DNA from: Chryseobacterium arthrosphaerae
GTDB taxonomy: Bacteria; Bacteroidota; Bacteroidia; Flavobacteriales; Weeksellaceae
Direction: 5' to 3'
DNA: 64,000 bases
Assembly: GCF_001684965.1 (NCBI RefSeq)
Contig: NZ_MAYG01000001.1
Coordinates: 1,736,001 to 1,800,000, forward strand
Below the pieces are notes generated by a model that had not been told where the DNA came from, made no database searches, and saw only the letters and a program-made list of their open reading frames with translations. Position 1 is the stretch's first letter. Each line of letters opens with the position of its first letter. The position numbers and the translations under genes were made by a program. Below are positions 60,336-64,000 of the stretch, one piece after another.

Positions 60336-60380
60336 CAAAGTTATAAAGAGGTTTTAAAAATCAACTTGTCATACGGCAAG
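60336..60380 (-). promoter_or_regulatory. promoter and palindrome of VOC paralogue A
   Basis: A minus-strand -7 box TAACTTTG (60336-60343) and the palindrome CTTGTC-ATAC-GGCAAG (60365-60380, one mismatch) lie 21 bp apart. The layout equals that before paralogue B (60853-60897), including 75 bp from the palindrome's far end to the start codon. The palindrome covers the -33 region. Confidence 0.65.
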
Positions 60381-60408
60381 ATTAATTTTTTTTGCTGTTG
60401 TTTATTGT

Positions 60409-60822
60409 CTATTGCTGTGAAGGCATCTGAGACAGGTCTGCAAATGTTATATTCCAGCCATGCCCATCCGGATCCCAAAAAGAATTTTGATACATCCATC
60501 CGAAATCTTCAGGTTCCTCATGTTGATAAGCACCGTTCTCCAGAGCGGTATTCACCACATGATCTACTTCCTCCCTGCTGTTGAGTCCTATAGAAACCAG
60601 AACCTGTGCGGTATTGGCAGGAGCAGCCGGCCTGTCTATAAAAGACCGGAAATATTCTTCTACAAGAAACATGATATACATGCTGTCCTCATTGATCATA
60701 ACGCAGACAGCCTTGTCATCCGAAAACTGTTCATTGACTGGAAATCCCAGCTTTGTCCAGAATTCTTTTGTTTTCTGAACATCTTTCACCGGAAAGTTCA
60801 CGTAAATTTGATTCGCTTTCAT
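60409..60822 (-). CDS. VOC-family protein, tandem paralogue B
   Basis: 137 residues. NQIYVNFPVKDVQKTKEFWTKLGFPVNEQFSDDKAVCVMI is nearly the same as in paralogue A. It lies directly after the Crp/Fnr gene (78 bp) on the same strand. A palindrome and -7 box stand before it. Function unknown; the regulator is likely the adjacent Crp/Fnr protein. Confidence 0.88.
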   Translation of the reverse strand: MKANQIYVNFPVKDVQKTKEFWTKLGFPVNEQFSDDKAVCVMINEDSMYIMFLVEEYFRSFIDRPAAPANTAQVLVSIGLNSREEVDHVVNTALENGAYQHEEPEDFGWMYQNSFWDPDGHGWNITFADLSQMPSQQ

Positions 60823-60852
60823 TTTCGTAATTTTGAGTGTTAAACTTTAATC

Positions 60853-60897
60853 CAAAATTACCAAGGTCTGATGAAAGCGTGCTTGCCATAAGGCAAG
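60853..60897 (-). promoter_or_regulatory. promoter and palindrome of VOC paralogue B
   Basis: A minus-strand -7 box TAATTTTG (60853-60860) and the perfect palindrome CTTGCC-ATAA-GGCAAG (60882-60897) at the same spacing as in paralogue A. Candidate site for the Crp/Fnr protein encoded just upstream. Confidence 0.65.
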
Positions 60898-60899
60898 AT

Positions 60900-61490
60900 T
60901 TAATTTTTTCTGGGATGGGAAACCAGTTCCTTACGGATACGGCTCAGTGAAGTGTCTGTTACTCCAAGGTACGAAGCGATTTGTTTTAAAGGGGCAAACT
61001 GTATGACTTTTGATTTCTGTTCCAGCAGGTTCAGATATCTTCTGGTGGCTGAAAGGGTAAACATTTCTACAGATCTCTGCTTGTAATCAAAAAGCTCTTT
61101 AGACATCCAGGCTCTTCCCCATTCCCTGAGATTAGGAATCTTATGAAACAGCTCCTGAAAAGTATCATAATCCAGTTTCCAGCATTCACAGTCTGTGATA
61201 CAGACAATATTTTCCTGAGACGGCACTCTCTGAAACATTGATAAAACCTCAATAATGACTTCATTCTCTACAAAAAAGTGAGTGGTTACTTCGTTTCCGT
61301 TAAAATCATTAACGAATGAGCGGGCCAGTCCACTGTCCAGAATATAATATTCATTGGCTGTTTTCCCTTCTTCCAGAATAAAATCACCTTTTTGAAAGGA
61401 TCTTTTCTCATGAGCCTTAAATATTTCATCAAGCTCTTCTTTCATAAAAAATGGAAAATCATAACATATTTCCAAAGACTTATGGGTCAT
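60900..61490 (-). CDS. Crp/Fnr-family transcriptional regulator
   Basis: 196 residues. A cNMP-binding-like barrel (RSFQKGDFILEEGKTANEYYILDSGLARSFV) and the helix-turn-helix FAPLKQIASYLGVTDTSLSRIRKEL near the C-terminus. No Fe-S cysteine cluster is seen. It is followed by two VOC genes whose promoters share the CTTGYC-N4-GGCAAG palindrome. Distinct from the Crp/Fnr protein at 16899 in its barrel. Effector unknown. Confidence 0.92.
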   Translation of the reverse strand: MTHKSLEICYDFPFFMKEELDEIFKAHEKRSFQKGDFILEEGKTANEYYILDSGLARSFVNDFNGNEVTTHFFVENEVIIEVLSMFQRVPSQENIVCITDCECWKLDYDTFQELFHKIPNLREWGRAWMSKELFDYKQRSVEMFTLSATRRYLNLLEQKSKVIQFAPLKQIASYLGVTDTSLSRIRKELVSHPRKN

Positions 61491-61776
61491 CAGGTCAATT
61501 TTTTTTAAGTGATTAAAAGTAAAATTTTTAATTGAATTAACAGCAACAATTATTAAACAAAATAATTAAAAAGTGAATTGATGTCACATAGTTTACTGAA
61601 TTCATGACAACTTATTGAAATCAAATAATTAAACAGCCGTTTTAATTATGGAAAAAACATACTCTGTCAAATCGTAGATCCACCTTACAACCGGTAGAAG
61701 AATCACGATGCAGATACCTTTCAATTATTATGGTAGCGGGAGTTAAGATCTTTAGAAAGAGATTAATTGATCTTCA

Positions 61777-62988
61777 TTAAAATAAAGACAATTGAATAGG
61801 CTTAGGGGGGCTTGGTTTCTGAGCATCACCAAACACTGTCTTTCCACCAAAGCGCCACGAATTCTGTCTTTCTTCTTCAATTACTTCCTGAATATCAAAA
61901 TCCGGAGTAAAATCTTTTTCTGCCTTGGTAATGATCTGGTGAAGCTTATTCAATGAATTCAGTTTATCGGAATTGCCGAGCTTTGATTTTTCTATCCCTT
62001 TTCTGAGAATACTGATGCTTTCATCATAGGTATAGGTAGGCACCGGGAAAGGATGGCCGTCTTTACCGCCATGGGCAAATGAAAACCGGGCCGGATCAGC
62101 AAACCTTGACGGAGCTCCGTGAATCACCTCACTTACCAGCGCCAATGACTGCATGGTTCTGGGGCCTACTCCTTCCAGCATCAGCAGGTCTTCAAAATTC
62201 TGAGGCTGCTGCTCACGGGTCACGTACAGAAGTGCGCCCAGGCGTTTCAGATCTACATCAGAAGCCCGTACATCATGATGCGCAGGCAGGATCAGTCTGG
62301 AAAAGTCTTTCATAACTTCTGCCGAATCTGTATGCGAAATATCCAAAATCCCCTTTCGGTTCTCTGAGGCATCGGCATCGGTAAGGTTCAGGATTTTTCC
62401 TCTGGAGACCCCGTTAATTCCGGTATGAGGTTCTTCAATAAATGATTTTATATGTTCAGAGTGCCAATGATACCGTCTTGCCGTACCATCGGAATCATGC
62501 ATCCCCTGCTGGATAACACTCCAGTTTCCGTTATCTGAAAGGATGAAATTGTGCAGGTACAGCTGGTAGCCGTCCTGAATGGCTGTATTATCTACTTTTG
62601 CAGAAAGCTTACTGGCTCTTACCAGCTCTGTCCCGTTCAAACCTGTCTGATCTGCAATGCGGATCAGCTCTGAAGGGGTTTCCCTGGAGAATTTCCCTTT
62701 TCCGCCACAGATGTAAAGTCCCAGAGATTGTGAATTGGGATTGACAGAACGCTTCAAAGCTCCCATCACAGAGGTGGTGATTCCTGAAGAATGCCAGTCC
62801 ATACCCATCACCGCCCCAAAGCTCTGAAACCAGAACGGATCAGCCAGACGGCGAAGCACCTCATCCTTACCATAATCCATCAGGATCACTTCTATAATGG
62901 AAAGCCCGAGAACAGACATCCGCTCATACAGCCATGGCGGTACTTTGCCATAGTGCAACGGTAAATCTGCTGTTCCTGAACGTTTCAT
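61777..62988 (-). CDS. DUF763-family protein
   Basis: 403 residues. The opening MKRSGTADLPLHYGKVPPWL and the following region (GKDEVLRRLADPFWFQSFGAVMGMDWHSSGITTSVMGALK) are the DUF763 signature, and GPRTMQSLALVSEVIHG is a helix-hairpin-helix-like segment. The family occurs across bacteria and archaea; a link to DNA or nucleic-acid processing is suggested but not proven. It is a single gene on the minus strand. The 286-bp gap after it (61491-61776) shows no further gene. Confidence 0.9.
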   Translation of the reverse strand: MKRSGTADLPLHYGKVPPWLYERMSVLGLSIIEVILMDYGKDEVLRRLADPFWFQSFGAVMGMDWHSSGITTSVMGALKRSVNPNSQSLGLYICGGKGKFSRETPSELIRIADQTGLNGTELVRASKLSAKVDNTAIQDGYQLYLHNFILSDNGNWSVIQQGMHDSDGTARRYHWHSEHIKSFIEEPHTGINGVSRGKILNLTDADASENRKGILDISHTDSAEVMKDFSRLILPAHHDVRASDVDLKRLGALLYVTREQQPQNFEDLLMLEGVGPRTMQSLALVSEVIHGAPSRFADPARFSFAHGGKDGHPFPVPTYTYDESISILRKGIEKSKLGNSDKLNSLNKLHQIITKAEKDFTPDFDIQEVIEEERQNSWRFGGKTVFGDAQKPSPPKPIQLSLF

Positions 62989-63058
62989 ATTTAAATTTAA
63001 AGAACAAAGGTAGTCTTAATATTCTGAAATAGTCATGATCTGAATCACCATTTCCGGA

Positions 63059-63463
63059 TCAGTGAATGGAGAAAAATTCTAAATCTTTATGTTTTTCTTC
63101 ATCAAATTCTTCCTCGAATGTAATTCTATTTCCGGAAGGATCAATGACGGTAAAAGAAACCGCTCCGTAGAATGTTTTTTCAAGTCCAGGACGGTTGTAT
63201 CTGTATTTTTTGTCAATCAGTTCTTTATGATAGGCTGGAACACCTTCACCCCATATTGCCACTCTGCTTCCCGGAGATCCGTCACCATGATGCTCACTTA
63301 AATGAAAGATAATATTTTCCCTTTTCACTTCCATATAAACAGGGGTGTTTTCATCAAAATAATGTTCCCAGATAATTTCAAACCCCAGCCAGTCTACATA
63401 GAATTCTTTTGTTTTCTGATAGTCAAAGATTCTGAGAATAGGAATAATGCGTTCTGCTTTCAT
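63059..63463 (-). CDS. VOC-family protein, bleomycin-resistance-like
   Basis: 134 residues. AERIIPILRIFDYQKTKEFYVDWLGFEIIWEHYF and FHLSEHHGDGSPGSRVAIWG match the Ble/glyoxalase superfamily protein type. Such proteins bind a drug or small ligand without cleaving it. It lies 12 bp after the next VOC gene, so the two are co-transcribed. The ligand is unknown. Confidence 0.88.
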   Translation of the reverse strand: MKAERIIPILRIFDYQKTKEFYVDWLGFEIIWEHYFDENTPVYMEVKRENIIFHLSEHHGDGSPGSRVAIWGEGVPAYHKELIDKKYRYNRPGLEKTFYGAVSFTVIDPSGNRITFEEEFDEEKHKDLEFFSIH

Positions 63464-63475
63464 CGTGAGTAGATT

Positions 63476-63823
63476 TTATAGGTGAGACAGTATATTAATG
63501 AGTTTTCCGAAAGGGTCTTTCACAAAAAACCGCCGGACACCCCACTCTTCACTGGTAAGATCATAGGATATTTCAAAGCCTGCTGCTTTCATCTGATCAT
63601 AAATACCCTCTACATCATCCACTTCAATGGAAAGGTCAGGTACGTCGGTATCACTTCCGCCCTGTACGGCAAAACTGATCTGGACTTTTGCTTCCTCATC
63701 ATTTCCGAATGTTTTGATCCAGCCATGATCCATCAGAACATCAAGTCCTAAGATATCATGATAAAAATGATCTGCCTTTGAAAGGTCATCTGTTTTGATA
63801 TTGGCTACAATTCTTTTAACCAT
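63476..63823 (-). CDS. VOC-family protein
   Basis: 115 residues. KRIVANIKTDDLSKADHFYHDILGLDVLMDHGWIKTFG opens a single VOC module and DPFGKLINILSHL closes it. It has no complete metal set, since the C-terminal Glu is Asn (LINIL). First gene of the pair with 63059. Function unknown. Confidence 0.86.
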   Translation of the reverse strand: MVKRIVANIKTDDLSKADHFYHDILGLDVLMDHGWIKTFGNDEEAKVQISFAVQGGSDTDVPDLSIEVDDVEGIYDQMKAAGFEISYDLTSEEWGVRRFFVKDPFGKLINILSHL

Positions 63824-63840
63824 TGTAAAATTGCATAAAA

Positions 63841-63876
63841 AAAGCCTTGTGAAATTACAAAAATTTCCAAGGCTTT
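63841..63876 (-). terminator. terminator of the right-edge hydrolase gene
   Basis: A long hairpin AAAGCCTTG-GAAATT / AATTTC-CAAGGCTTT on 63841-63876 is followed by TTTTTTTATG on the minus strand, 27 bp after the stop at 63904. Confidence 0.9.
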
Positions 63877-63903
63877 ACAGGCTGGCTGTAATTATTTTTT
63901 AAT

Positions 63904-64000
63904 TTATAATGAAGAAGCCGCTTCTAAAATCAGTCTGGTAACTTCTTCAGGATGTGATGCCAATGAAGCATGCCCCGCATCCAGGGAAATTATTTTCTTA
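63904..64000 (-). CDS. alpha/beta hydrolase, C-terminal end (partial)
   Basis: Only the last 31 residues lie in the window, ending LILEAASSL. The motif LDAGHASLASHPEEVTRLI has the catalytic His of the alpha/beta-hydrolase fold in the same setting as in EstC-like and related esterases (xxHxxxxSxPxxV). The gene continues beyond the right edge. Family probable, substrate unknown. Confidence 0.6.
   Translation of the reverse strand, partial: KKIISLDAGHASLASHPEEVTRLILEAASSL

Overview
The window looks like a chromosome segment of a Chryseobacterium-like flavobacterium (Bacteroidota, Weeksellaceae). The DNA is AT-rich, starts lack Shine-Dalgarno sequences, and many genes carry the Bacteroidota -7 box TAnnTTTG just upstream. 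The families present (TPR protein plus TonB-receptor-like barrel pair, 'GINT'-type secreted protein, DcaP-like porin, clusters of AHSA1/VOC/DinB proteins) fit that assignment. No ribosomal RNA, phage, insertion sequence, integrase or CRISPR array was found. There is one tRNA gene, tRNA-Arg(UCG).

Layout. 1-790: the start of a carotenoid-type FAD dehydrogenase and a MarR regulator. 1414-2775: an astacin-like lipoprotein protease and a small secreted protein. 3072-7248: a LacI-controlled sugar operon (fructokinase, FucP-type permease, ketose 3-epimerase) with two AAACGTTT operators; it reads as a pathway for a rare ketohexose entering at fructose 6-phosphate. 7309-17465: an accessory block, all on the minus strand, with a DyP peroxidase, SnoaL-like and RibD-like proteins, and a tightly overlapping operon for an aromatic flavin hydroxylase, acyl-CoA ligase, FAH hydrolase and two VOC proteins, one with an intact extradiol-type metal triad. 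A Crp/Fnr gene heads the block, and nearly the same 20-bp palindrome precedes its two transcription units.

17732-37738: tRNA-Arg, the beta-barrel and TPR pair, a CocE-type hydrolase, an amino-acid permease, a DUF3857/transglutaminase protein, a duplicated DUF4377 lipoprotein, an SPFH protein, dGTPase, a methyltransferase, a Nei/Fpg-like glycosylase and a LytS/LytTR pair. 38166-52939: a glycosyltransferase, an SMR pump, a 26-residue membrane peptide behind a sigma-54-like promoter, AAA ATPase plus YggS, a broken XRE regulator among dispersed repeats, GcvP, DcaP-like porin, a 50-residue Cys-rich peptide, a J-domain protein, an ECF sigma factor with two small membrane proteins, and an S9 peptidase.

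53106-64000: an almost wholly minus-strand run of small ligand-binding or detoxification proteins: seven VOC-family proteins (counting the 55464, 57366, 59895, 60409, 63059 and 63476 genes, the first with two domains), three SRPBCC/AHSA1, two DinB, DoxX, SDR and alpha/beta hydrolases, a Crp/Fnr regulator and a DUF763 protein. Two tandem VOC genes are duplicated together with their promoters and a palindrome that lies at the same distance upstream of each.

The strongest leads are the two Crp/Fnr-linked palindrome pairs (10999/16858 and 60365/60882), the aromatic block, the ketose operon, several unlisted short genes (39685, 41686, 47323), and long GC-rich hairpins and dispersed elements in otherwise AT-rich gaps.
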